Assembly: GCF_001612885.1 (NCBI RefSeq)
Contig: NZ_BDBH01000004.1
Coordinates: 992,001 to 1,056,000, forward strand
Source: Nocardia harenae NBRC 108248
GTDB lineage: Bacteria > Actinomycetota > Actinomycetes > Mycobacteriales > Mycobacteriaceae
Reading direction: 5' to 3'
Length of the DNA: 64,000 nucleotides
The notes under the pieces are model-generated. The model was not told the DNA's origin, ran no database searches, and saw only the letters and a list, made by a program, of their open reading frames with translations. Below are positions 25,614-33,358 of the stretch, piece after piece. Every line of letters begins with the position of its first letter. Position 1 is the stretch's first letter. Position numbers and translations under genes: made by a program.

Positions 25614-26933
25614 TCAGTCCCTGACCAGCGGTGCGCCCGCGTCCCGCCAGGCCACGACGCCGCCGCGCAGGCTGCGGGCGTCGCGGTGCCCCAGCCGGGC
25701 GAGCAGGGCGGCGTAGCGGGCGGATTGCTCGCCGATGGGGCAGACCAGGAGCACCGGGCGGGTGGCGCCGAACGGCAGCCCGCCACGGGTGAGCTCGCCG
25801 AAGAGCTCGTCGACGATATTGATCGAGTCCGGGATGTGCCGGGCGGTGTAGGCGAAGGAGCCGCGCAGGTCGACCACGAGCGGACGCTCCGCCGCGATCC
25901 AGTCCCTGGCGGCGGCGACGTCGAGCTGGGGCACGGCGGCGAGCTCGGCATCGGTGACGGTGCCCACCGAATCGGCGCGCTCCGGCTGGTTGAACAGGTC
26001 GGGGCGGCGTTTGCGGATGTAGCTCATATAGCTCTCGACCCGATCGCACACGATGAAAACGGCGGTGCGGCGCTCGGTGAGCGTGGCGTCCAGCGCGGCC
26101 AGGTGCCGCAGCGCACCGGCGTAGGCGGCGCCGGAGGTGGGGCCGCCGAGAATGCCGCAGCGGCGGTTCAGCACCAGCATGCCCTCGATCGCCTCCTCGG
26201 CGCTGACCGCGTCGATGCCGTCGTAGTGCGCCGGGTCGAAGAGCCCGACCTCGTTGACCTCGTCGATATTGCGGATGCCGGGGATGAAGTCGCTCTTGGC
26301 CGCGACCAGCCCGAGCACCGAGACCGCCGGGTTCGCCTCGCGCAGCACCCCGGCCACCCCGGTCGAGGAGCCCGCGGTGCCCACGCAGGCGATGAAGATG
26401 TCGGGGCCGCGGCCGTCCAGGTCCTTGATGATCTCCGGTGCGGTGCCTGCCCGGTGCGCGTCGCGATTGCGCGGGTTGAAGTACTGGTCGGTGTGCAGGT
26501 AGCCGGCGCCGTCCTCGGAGAGCGAGCGGTACATGCGGGTCAGCGGATCCTCGGTGTCGGTGGGGTCCAGACACTCGGTGCGGCCGGGCAGCTCCTCGAT
26601 CTGCGCGCCGAGCAGCAGCAACAGATCCTTGACCTCCGGCACCCGCATCCGATTGGTGACGCTCTTGAACGGCAGCCCGTGCATGGCCGCGATCACCGCC
26701 AGCGCCTTGGCGGTATTGCCGCTGGAGAGCTCCACCACCGCGGCCCCGCGCTCGACGGCACCGGGCAGCTCGTCGCGCACCATGTTCCAGGCGGGCCGGT
26801 CCTTCACCGAGCCGAAGGGATTGAGCATCTCCAGCTTGGCGTAGAGGTCGATGCGGGTCAGCCCGTGCACCTCCGGCGCGATCCGCACCAGCGGCGTGTC
26901 GCCGACGACATCGAGAATGCTCTCGAACTTCAC
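25614..26933 (-). CDS. Cysteine synthase-like PLP enzyme fused to rhodanese
   Basis: A 439-residue two-domain protein. Residues 1-320 are a CysK/CysM-like fold type II enzyme with PLP lysine K44 (GSVKDR), the substrate-binding SSGNTAKAL loop and the glycine-rich GTAGSSTGVAG. Residues about 340-439 are a rhodanese domain with active cysteine C398 (VCPIGEQSAR) and the AYTARHIPDSINI motif. A beta-replacement reaction using a persulfide from the rhodanese is a natural hypothesis. The GTG start overlaps the decarboxylase stop as GTGA. The fusion is unusual and intact. Confidence 0.87.
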   Translation of the reverse strand: MKFESILDVVGDTPLVRIAPEVHGLTRIDLYAKLEMLNPFGSVKDRPAWNMVRDELPGAVERGAAVVELSSGNTAKALAVIAAMHGLPFKSVTNRMRVPEVKDLLLLLGAQIEELPGRTECLDPTDTEDPLTRMYRSLSEDGAGYLHTDQYFNPRNRDAHRAGTAPEIIKDLDGRGPDIFIACVGTAGSSTGVAGVLREANPAVSVLGLVAAKSDFIPGIRNIDEVNEVGLFDPAHYDGIDAVSAEEAIEGMLVLNRRCGILGGPTSGAAYAGALRHLAALDATLTERRTAVFIVCDRVESYMSYIRKRRPDLFNQPERADSVGTVTDAELAAVPQLDVAAARDWIAAERPLVVDLRGSFAYTARHIPDSINIVDELFGELTRGGLPFGATRPVLLVCPIGEQSARYAALLARLGHRDARSLRGGVVAWRDAGAPLVRD

Positions 26934-28375
26934 GATCGGTCACCTTTCCCCGGCCAATACTGCTCATCCAGGCACCAGCCCCAGCCGCCCGCCGCGGCGT
27001 ACACCGCCACCGTGCGGGCCTGCGGCTGCATCAGCGCGGGGCCCGCGGCGAAATCCATGAAGTAGCCCGCCGTGTTCACGAAGGCGAGCAGGTCGCCCGG
27101 CGCGGGCAGCTGCGGCAGCACGACCGCGCGCCGGGTGAGGAAGTCGTCCTCCAGGCACAGGTTGCCGCCGAGGTAGACCGCGGCCGGTGCACCCGGCTCG
27201 GGGCGGCGCGGCAGCAGCAGCGGATCCATCAGCACCGCATGGTCTTCGGTGCTGATGTCGCGGGAGTTGGCGGCGAGCCGGACCAGGGTGTCGCCGGTGT
27301 GCAGGGTGCGGACCTCGGCCACCGCGGCGAGGGTGAGCCCGCACTGGTCGGTGAGCGCGCGGCCGGGCTCGATGTGCAGGTCGTAGAGGTTCTCCAGCAG
27401 CAGCGTGGCCAGCGGTCTGCCCAGCGCCGCGGATTTGTGCGCGAGCAGCTCGGCGAGGTAGCCGGGGCCCGCGAGCCTGCGGTGCGCCGGGTAGAGGCCG
27501 AGCCCGCCGCGCAGCGTTCCGCCCTCCGCGCGCAGCCCGTAGCCGTGGTTCTGCCAGGTCAGCGGCGGACGTCTGCCGAGCACCGCGCGGCCGAGCTCGG
27601 TGGTGTAGCGCTCCCAGTCCTGGCGCGCGGCCAGGTAGTTCACGCCGAAGCCGCCGCCGATGTCGATGGCGGTCGGGGCGAAGCCGCGGTCCAGCGCCGC
27701 GCCCATCGCCACCAGGCAGCCCTCCAGCGCGAGCGCCTTCTCCTCGATGCCGGTGGTGTCCAGGTGGAAGGCGGTGCCGAGCAGCCGCAGCTCCGTGCGG
27801 TGCCGCTCCAGGACGTCGAGCACCGCGGGCAGTTCGCCCGCGTGCACGCCGAAGCGGCTCGGCCTGCTCAGGATGGGCACACCCGGCGAGTCGAAGCCGC
27901 CGAGCCGGATCATCACCCGCACCGGGTCGAGGCCGAAGCGGGCGACGAGCCCGGCCAGCGCGGTCAGCTCCTGCGTGGAGTCCGCGCCGACCACTGCGCC
28001 GACCCGGGCCGCGAGCCACAGGAACTCGGGGTCCTTGGGGCCGGTCGCCATGATCCGGTCGCCGGTGAACCCGGCCGCGAGCGCGTGCCGCAGCTCCCCC
28101 AGCGAGGCCACATCGATGCCGCAGCCGGTCGCCGCGAGCTCCCGGACCAGCGCGCTCGACCGATTCGCCTTGTGCGCGAAGTAGACCGTGCCGCTCAGCC
28201 GGTGCCGGTCGTAGACCGCGCCGAAGGCCGCGGCGTTCTCGGCCAGCCGCTGCGGGAGGACCAGGTTCAGCGGCGAGCCGAGTGCGTCGACCAGCTCGGC
28301 CAGCCGCGCCGGGGCGGCGAGCACCTCGGTCAGCAAACCATCGACCCGCGGTCTCAGGACCAGCTCCGCGTCCAC
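26930..28375 (-). CDS. Fold-type III PLP decarboxylase-like protein (Y4yA-type)
   Basis: A 481-residue enzyme of the ornithine/diaminopimelate decarboxylase fold. The PLP lysine is K69 (YFAHKANRSS), the phosphate-binding glycine loop is IDIGGGFGVNY, and the C-terminal beta domain has GGNLCLEDD, whose cysteine matches the usual active-site position. It is longer than DAP decarboxylase and resembles the Y4yA group. The GTG at 28375 follows GAAGGGGG. It heads the three-gene operon. Decarboxylation of a nonstandard amino acid made by the next enzymes is inferred, not shown. Confidence 0.85.
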   Translation of the reverse strand: MDAELVLRPRVDGLLTEVLAAPARLAELVDALGSPLNLVLPQRLAENAAAFGAVYDRHRLSGTVYFAHKANRSSALVRELAATGCGIDVASLGELRHALAAGFTGDRIMATGPKDPEFLWLAARVGAVVGADSTQELTALAGLVARFGLDPVRVMIRLGGFDSPGVPILSRPSRFGVHAGELPAVLDVLERHRTELRLLGTAFHLDTTGIEEKALALEGCLVAMGAALDRGFAPTAIDIGGGFGVNYLAARQDWERYTTELGRAVLGRRPPLTWQNHGYGLRAEGGTLRGGLGLYPAHRRLAGPGYLAELLAHKSAALGRPLATLLLENLYDLHIEPGRALTDQCGLTLAAVAEVRTLHTGDTLVRLAANSRDISTEDHAVLMDPLLLPRRPEPGAPAAVYLGGNLCLEDDFLTRRAVVLPQLPAPGDLLAFVNTAGYFMDFAAGPALMQPQARTVAVYAAAGGWGWCLDEQYWPGKGDRS

Positions 28376-28576
28376 GGCACCCCCTTCGAGCTCCCCCGTC
28401 GCACCACGATTCAGGTGCAAATGGTTGTCGTTCGTAACAACGATGTCTCGATTCGCCCCGACTCCGCAAGTGCTGGCGCAAACATCCAGCTCAGAGCTGC
28501 GTCAGATGCGGCTTCCGGCAACGGTTTCCAGGCTACGGCGGGTGGCAGCGCCGGCTCGGGCTATGCTCGGCCCTCC

Positions 28577-28849
28577 ATGATCCAGCTGCTCGGCATCAAC
28601 CACCTGACGCTCGCCACCCCCGAACTCGACCGCCTCGTCGCCTTCTACACCGGCGCGCTCGGCGCGCGCGAGACCTTCGCCCGGGCGGCCACCGGCTCCG
28701 CTCCGCGCATCGCCGTCCTCGATGTCGGCGGCGCGCGGGTCGTGGGCGCCGGGCGGCCGACGGGGCGGATCGAGACGCTGCCGACGCAGTGGACGATGAC
28801 CGCCTACGACCCGGACGGGCGGGCCGTCGACATCCGCGCCCACCGGTGA
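28577..28849 (+). CDS. Short VOC (glyoxalase-fold) protein
   Basis: A 90-residue protein. The first half is a clear vicinal-oxygen-chelate module (INHLTLATPELDRLVAFYTGALGA, then IAVLDVGGARVVG). The second half jumps almost at once to the terminal strand, DPDGRAVDIRAHR. The second module's helix and middle strands are missing, so it is about 30 residues shorter than usual. It may be an in-frame deletion product or a single-module form that dimerises. It precedes the convergent ATPase gene by 16 bp. No function can be assigned. Confidence 0.7.
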   Translation: MIQLLGINHLTLATPELDRLVAFYTGALGARETFARAATGSAPRIAVLDVGGARVVGAGRPTGRIETLPTQWTMTAYDPDGRAVDIRAHR

Positions 28850-28865
28850 GCGCTCAGCCGAGCGT

Positions 28866-29279
28866 TCAGCCGGCCGGAGCGCAGAGCTCGACGGTGGTGC
28901 CGGAGTCCAGGATGGTGAGGCGGGTGCGGGTGGTCAGCTCGCGCATGAGGGCGAGGCCGCGGCCGCGCGGCCGGTCGGCCCTCGACTCGCGGATCGTGGC
29001 ACGCGGAATCCAGCGCCCGCTGTCGGTGACGGTGATCCGGACCTCGCCGCGCCGCACCTCGGCGACCAGCCGGATCGGGCTGCGGTCGCCGCGGTGGCCG
29101 TGCTCGACGGAGTTGGTGCACGCCTCCCCGGCGGCGAGCAGCAGGTCGTAGGCGCGATCCGGGTCCGCGACGGCACCGGCCAGCCAGCTGCGCAGCCGCC
29201 CGCGCACTCCGGGCAACTCCTCGGCGGCGGCCGGGAACTCGACCCGCAGCGCGGGCTGGTCTCCCTCGGATCCGGTCAT
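28866..29279 (-). CDS. ATP-binding anti-sigma-factor-type protein (HATPase_c)
   Basis: A 137-residue RsbW-like ATPase with the N box EACTNSVEHGHRG, VTVTDSGRW and RGRGLALMREL. It is a close paralogue of the protein encoded at 2805-3209: both begin with a related FPAAAEEL-GVR-RLR-WLAG stretch. It lies divergent from a STAS gene at 29440 with about 160 bp between, so the two could form a partner-switching pair controlling a sigma factor encoded elsewhere. The start is ATG at 29279. Confidence 0.88.
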   Translation of the reverse strand: MTGSEGDQPALRVEFPAAAEELPGVRGRLRSWLAGAVADPDRAYDLLLAAGEACTNSVEHGHRGDRSPIRLVAEVRRGEVRITVTDSGRWIPRATIRESRADRPRGRGLALMRELTTRTRLTILDSGTTVELCAPAG

Positions 29280-29439
29280 GCACTCCTCCTCGTCGTTCGG
29301 GGGCGTACCCGCCCGCTCCCGAATCACACCTGCGCCCCGGCCGCCGGTGTGACGTCACCACCAGCGCCGATAGAGCCGCCTGGCACTGGGTAAGCCTGCG
29401 ACAAATCGGTGCGGGGCGCGGGCGAAGGGCGAGGACGGC

Positions 29440-29772
29440 ATGGGGCAGCAGTGGTCCGGATTCGAGATCGCGACCGACACGCGGGAGGCCGCCGTGGTGG
29501 TCACCGCCACCGGCGAGGTCGACATGGTCACCGCCGCACGGCTTCGGCAGGCCCTGGACGAGGCGCAGCACCCGGCCGGGCTCCCGACCGTGCTCGACCT
29601 CTCGCGCATCGAATTCTTCGACTCCTCCGGGCTGGAGGTGCTGGTCGACGTGCATCACCGGGCCCGGCTGCGGGTCGTCGCCTCGCCGGCGGTGCGCCGC
29701 CCGCTCGGCGTCACCGGCCTGGACCGGGTGCTCGAGGTCTACGACGACCTGGCGGCGGCGCTCGCCGGATAG
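29440..29772 (+). CDS. STAS-domain anti-sigma factor antagonist
   Basis: A 110-residue stand-alone STAS protein of the RsbV/SpoIIAA type. The phosphorylatable serine is within FFDSSGLEVLV (about residues 64-74), and the preceding TVLDLSRIEF strand fits the fold. Unphosphorylated STAS proteins sequester the anti-sigma kinase. The divergent ATPase gene is the obvious partner. A hairpin follows the stop within 10 nt. The ATG at 29440 is preceded by GGGCGAGGACGGC. Confidence 0.88.
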   Translation: MGQQWSGFEIATDTREAAVVVTATGEVDMVTAARLRQALDEAQHPAGLPTVLDLSRIEFFDSSGLEVLVDVHHRARLRVVASPAVRRPLGVTGLDRVLEVYDDLAAALAG

Positions 29773-29781
29773 CGCGGTCGC

Positions 29782-29805
29782 GCACAGCCGATCTCGCGGC
29801 TGTGC
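29782..29805 (+). terminator. Hairpin terminator after the STAS gene
   Basis: GCACAGCCG (29782-29790) pairs perfectly with CGGCTGTGC (29797-29805) around a six-base loop, 10 nt after the STAS stop. There is no U-tract, so it is an actinobacterial-style terminator or a pause structure. Confidence 0.6.
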
Positions 29806-29939
29806 CGTCGGGCCGGGGTTCACGGTCGAGCGGACCGAGCCCTGATGGAGACGGCGCGGGCGCGGGGCAGCCCGCGCGGCTGCGGGGACGGTGCCCGCGG
29901 TGATGGGTTCCGGCTCATCGACGCCGTCCCGCGCACCGA

Positions 29940-30860
29940 TCAGACGTCGGCCGGATGCCGGTGGCCCCGGCGCCAGGCCGAGGGCGAGCAGCCGAAGGCA
30001 TCGCGGAAGCGGTGGCTGAAGTGGGTGGGGTGGGCGAACCCGTGCCTGCGCGCGACCTCGGCGATGCTCAGGTGCGGCTGGGTGCGCAGGGTGATGCGGG
30101 CGCGTTCCAGCCTGCGGGCGGTGATGTACCCGGCCAGCGGGCCGTTCCCGGCGGGCCAGATCTTGTAGAGCTGGCGTGCGGAGATGCAGTGCGCGGCGGC
30201 GATCCGCTCCGCGCACAGCCCGGGTTCGTCCAGATGGTCGGCGATGTACCGCTCGACGGCCGCAATCGGAGTGCGCTCCGGCAGCTCCCCCCGCGCGGCA
30301 TCGGCGGCGCTGATCAGCAGCGAGCGGATCAGGGCGATGGTGGAGGGACCGAGGGTGGGCAGCAGTGCGGGCGCCTCGGCCGCCACCGCGCCCAGCTGCT
30401 GCAGGTGGTTGCGCACCAGCGGGTAGAGCGCGAGGCCGGGGTGCAGGTGGTCGAGACCCCGGTGCACCGTCTCGATGGAGAGGGTGAGCCGGGCGTGGCC
30501 GATGTGCACGAGAACGGCCGAGCCACTGCCGTGGCCGCGGAAGTCGAAGGGCCCGGACTGGTCGAGCGCGATCAGCGTCGGCCGGGAGGGGTCGGCGGGG
30601 ACGGCGATGCCGCGAGCGGTCAGCGCCCACTCCCCCGGGGTCAGCACGGCGACCGAGACGATCCGGGCCGACGGGTCGGTGCGGTGCTCGCGCGCGGAGC
30701 TGGCGGCCAGCCCGGCGTAGCGCAGCCGGGTGAGCCAGGCGCCGTCGCCGAGCGGGTGGTGCTCGGCGCTGGTCTCGCCGCGGCCGCGGTGCGTGCCGGT
30801 GACGGTGACGCGCGCGGCCAGCCCGGGGCAGCCGCGGCCGGGCTCAGGCGGGGGCGGCAC
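29940..30860 (-). CDS. AraC-family regulator
   Basis: A 306-residue AraC/XylS-type regulator. The N-terminal half is an AraC-binding-like sensor domain (EHHPLGDGAWLTRLRYAGL onward), and the C-terminal 100 residues carry both helix-turn-helix motifs: AERIAAAHCISARQLYKIW and IAEVARRHGFAHPTHFSHRF. The GTG at 30860 (after the SVPPPP junction) is the only in-frame start near the domain border and overlaps the end of the defective AraC gene by 17 bp. It is one of two apparently complete AraC genes in this cluster. Its inducer and targets are unknown. Confidence 0.82.
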   Translation of the reverse strand: MPPPPEPGRGCPGLAARVTVTGTHRGRGETSAEHHPLGDGAWLTRLRYAGLAASSAREHRTDPSARIVSVAVLTPGEWALTARGIAVPADPSRPTLIALDQSGPFDFRGHGSGSAVLVHIGHARLTLSIETVHRGLDHLHPGLALYPLVRNHLQQLGAVAAEAPALLPTLGPSTIALIRSLLISAADAARGELPERTPIAAVERYIADHLDEPGLCAERIAAAHCISARQLYKIWPAGNGPLAGYITARRLERARITLRTQPHLSIAEVARRHGFAHPTHFSHRFRDAFGCSPSAWRRGHRHPADV

Positions 30861-31170
30861 GCTCGGCCGCTTCCAACCGGGCCAGGTCGCGCCGGGTGCG
30901 CGGGGGCGGCCCGTAGTGCGCGCGGAAGCGGCGGCCGGAGTACGAGAGAGCGCCCAGACCCGAGCGCCCGGCGCTGTTCCCGGTCGCCACGGCCGCGGTC
31001 TCCGGGCGGGCAGGCTCGCGGTGGGGGCCTCCCGGCCGCGCGGTGATGATCCGCTGCTCGATGCTGAACCCGGCCGCGCGGCACACCCGGGCCGCCGCCT
31101 GGATGGCGGTCTCGGCGGCGTCCTCCCGGTCCCGGCGGGGCGGGCTCGCGTGCTGGTGGACGACGGCCAT
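30844..31170 (-). pseudogene. AraC-family remnant with internal deletion
   Basis: A 108-residue frame that starts ATG at 31170 with a strong GGGGGTG ribosome site. Its first 23 residues match the start of the intact AraC protein at 32828 (MAVV, PR-DR-DA spaced alike). It then jumps to a degenerate C-terminal region: C-AA-F--EQ-I-T-R and LSYSGRRFRAHYG line up with the second helix-turn-helix of the intact protein. The whole sensor domain and the first helix-turn-helix are missing or eroded. It is unlikely to bind DNA normally. It may still be translated. Confidence 0.7.
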
Positions 31171-31171
31171 G

Positions 31172-31777
31172 TCACCCCCGCCCGGTGCGGCGGGCCGGGC
31201 AGAGCAGCGCGTCCGCGAGCGCGATGGTCGCGGTGCCGAGCGCCTCCCCCGCGGCTCGCGAGACCTCGCCCGCCCTGGCGATGTTCAGCCGCGCGATGTG
31301 GCCGCGGGCCAGGTCGTAGAGCGGGCTGGCGTGCAGCGCGCGAGCGGCGCGGGCCAGCTCGGCGCGCGGGATCTCCAGCGCGGCGACCGGGATCCGGACG
31401 CAGCGCGAGCTGCCGCCGCCGGACCAGCGGAAGGTGTAGGGGGCGTCCAGGTCGGCGAGCAGCAGCTCGCCGGGGAACACCACGTGCGCGAACCCGAACT
31501 GCTCGAACCGGCCGATGCCGCGCTCCTGCACGGCGAGGCCGAGCCTGCCGGTGGGGCCGTGCGAGATGTCGCGCGGCGAGCGGGCCAGCCGGATCTCCGA
31601 GACCGCGGTGCGGATCATGCTCACGCTGCCGAAGCTCCACGCCTCCACGCAGACCGGGGTGGCGCCGGAGGTGTCGAAGTCGATGGCCGAGACCGGGCTG
31701 TTGCGGCGGAAGACGCCGCGGGCGGTCGCGGGCTCGGCCGAGCGGTCGCAGCGGGTGCCGCCGACGATCACAGCCAT
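31172..31777 (-). pseudogene. AraC-family sensor half lacking the DNA-binding domain
   Basis: A 201-residue AraC-binding-like domain. VFPGELLLADLDAPYTFRWS parallels VSPGELMVVDMNEPYEFHWS in the intact neighbour at 31875-32828, and ASPLYDLARGHI parallels ASPLYGLMSAHI. Translation stops just before the helix-turn-helix region should begin. The start ATG 31777 has AGGAGAGA upstream, so the protein may be made. It is either a broken regulator or a stand-alone ligand-binding domain. The next frame starts 1 nt after its stop. Confidence 0.75.
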
Positions 31778-31874
31778 GCGTCTCTCCTGGTGCAGCGGGT
31801 TCACATACCGTACGCCCGGTTGTGGCGCCCCGCCCGGCGTTGGCACGCTGGGTACGGAGCCGTGCGGGCAGCCG

Positions 31875-32828
31875 TCAGGGCGGCGGCTCGGCGGCGAGCC
31901 TGCGCCAGGCGCCGGGAGTCAGCCCGTACAGCTCCCGGAAGCGGCGGCCGAAGTGCGAGGGGTTGGTGAAGCCCCAGCGCCGGGCGATCACCGCCACCGG
32001 GAGCCCGCGCAGCTCGGGCCGGGCCAGCTCGGCCCGCGCGCCGTCCAGCCGGTGCGTGGTGATCCACTGCTCCAGCCCGAACTCGGCGGCGGCGCAGAGC
32101 CGGAGAAGGGTGCGCACCGAGATGTCGTGCGCGCGGGCGATGGTCGCGGGGCTCAGCTCGGGGTCGGCGAGGTGCCTGCGGATGTACCCGCGGATCCGCG
32201 GCAGCAGGGCGTCGTGCATGGCAGCGCGGCCGTACTCGGCGCCGTAGGCCGAGGCGAGCAGCGCGCGGGTCAGGTCGACGGAGGCGTCGCTGAGCGTGTC
32301 GGCGGCGCTGCCGCCCACCCGATCACCGGCGGCGACCAGATCCCGGATGTGCGCGCTCATGAGGCCGTAGAGCGGGCTGGCCGGGAGCCGGGCGGCCGCG
32401 GCGACCACCACGTCCCTCGGCATCCCGATCTCGGCGATGGGCAGGTAGAGCGCCTGCGAGCTGCCGCGCTCGGACCAGTGGAACTCGTAGGGCTCGTTCA
32501 TGTCGACCACCATGAGCTCGCCCGGCGACACCGTGTGCTGGACGCCGAACTGCTCGTGGTGGCCGATATCGCGGTGCTGGCGCGCGATGGTGAGCACCTC
32601 GGACGGGCCGTCGCGCACCTGCCTGCGGCTCCGGTTCAGGAACAGCCCGGTGAGGTGGGACTGGAAGATGCTGGTGCGGCCGAAATCCCAGGTCTCCAGG
32701 ATGGAATCGGCCGCGCAGGCGTCGGTGAGCCGGACCGTGGTCGGCCAGATCTGGTCCAGGAACGCCGAGTGCGTGGCGTCGGCGCGGTCACCACGGGGTA
32801 GCTCGGCGGAGTGGAAGACGACGGCCAT
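31875..32828 (-). CDS. AraC-family regulator
   Basis: A 317-residue complete AraC-type regulator. The N-terminal AraC-binding-like domain carries TVSPGELMVVDMNEPYEF (about residues 97-114). The C-terminal domain has the two motifs SPATIARAHDISVRTLLRL and VAVIARRWGFTNPSHFGRRFRELYG. The ATG at 32828 is clear. It is the template against which the three partial genes nearby are recognised. No target operon is evident; the hydrolase gene upstream is a candidate. Confidence 0.9.
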   Translation of the reverse strand: MAVVFHSAELPRGDRADATHSAFLDQIWPTTVRLTDACAADSILETWDFGRTSIFQSHLTGLFLNRSRRQVRDGPSEVLTIARQHRDIGHHEQFGVQHTVSPGELMVVDMNEPYEFHWSERGSSQALYLPIAEIGMPRDVVVAAAARLPASPLYGLMSAHIRDLVAAGDRVGGSAADTLSDASVDLTRALLASAYGAEYGRAAMHDALLPRIRGYIRRHLADPELSPATIARAHDISVRTLLRLCAAAEFGLEQWITTHRLDGARAELARPELRGLPVAVIARRWGFTNPSHFGRRFRELYGLTPGAWRRLAAEPPP

Positions 32829-32847
32829 CCCCGCTCACCAGCTCTTC

Positions 32848-33201
32848 TCATTGTTCATGCCGGATCTCCCACCATTGCCGCACACCGATGCCGTAGCTGT
32901 CGAGGAAAGCACGATTCAGCGCGTCGTACCCGGTGAAGCCTGCGCGCAGCGCGCTCGCCTCGTCCGGCGGCGCCGCGGCGAGGCGGAGCGCCTCGCGCGC
33001 GGCGCGCAGCCGTTCGGCCGCGATCCAGCGCTCGAGGTCGACGCCGTTGCCCGCGGCCCAGCCGCGCAGCGCGGCTACCGGCAGGCCGTGGGCGGCGGCG
33101 ATCCGCTCGGCCGAGAGCGCCGGGTCGCCCAGGTTCGCGCGGAGGTAGCCGCGGATCCGGGGCAGCGTGACCCGGTCGCCGGGGCCGGGGCCGGGTGACA
33201 C
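32848..33201 (-). CDS. AraC-type DNA-binding half protein
   Basis: A 117-residue protein containing only the C-terminal DNA-binding part of an AraC regulator. VTLPRIRGYLRANLGDPALSAERIAAAHGLPVAALRGW matches the first helix-turn-helix of the intact neighbour, and RAGFTGYDALNRAFLDSYG matches the second. The sensor domain is absent, and the sequence upstream is a hydrolase stub. The start is GTG at 33201. It could act as a stand-alone DNA-binding protein like MarA or SoxS, or be a remnant. Confidence 0.7.
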   Translation of the reverse strand: MSPGPGPGDRVTLPRIRGYLRANLGDPALSAERIAAAHGLPVAALRGWAAGNGVDLERWIAAERLRAAREALRLAAAPPDEASALRAGFTGYDALNRAFLDSYGIGVRQWWEIRHEQ

Positions 33202-33220
33202 CGGCGGTCCGGGCCGCCGG

Positions 33221-33343
33221 TCAGCGTTCCGCGGGGGTGCGGGCGTGCTCCAGCGCCCAGTTCAGGGCGTAGTCGGCGACCTCCTCCCAGCTGCGTGGGG
33301 TGACCCACAGCCCGTGGACCAGGACGACGGTATCGGGTGCCAT
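33221..33343 (-). pseudogene. Alpha/beta hydrolase stub (N- and C-terminal ends joined)
   Basis: A 40-codon frame, ATG at 33343 with AGGAGAACCGTC before it. Residues 1-20 (MAPDTVVLVHGLWVTPRSWE) are the N-terminus of a familiar actinobacterial alpha/beta hydrolase. Residues 21-34 (EVADYALNWALEHA) are its extreme C-terminus. The catalytic Ser, Asp and His are all absent. The join falls at a WE/WEE similarity, as expected for an in-frame deletion through short homology. It cannot be an active enzyme. Confidence 0.75.
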
Positions 33344-33358
33344 GACGGTTCTCCTGTT

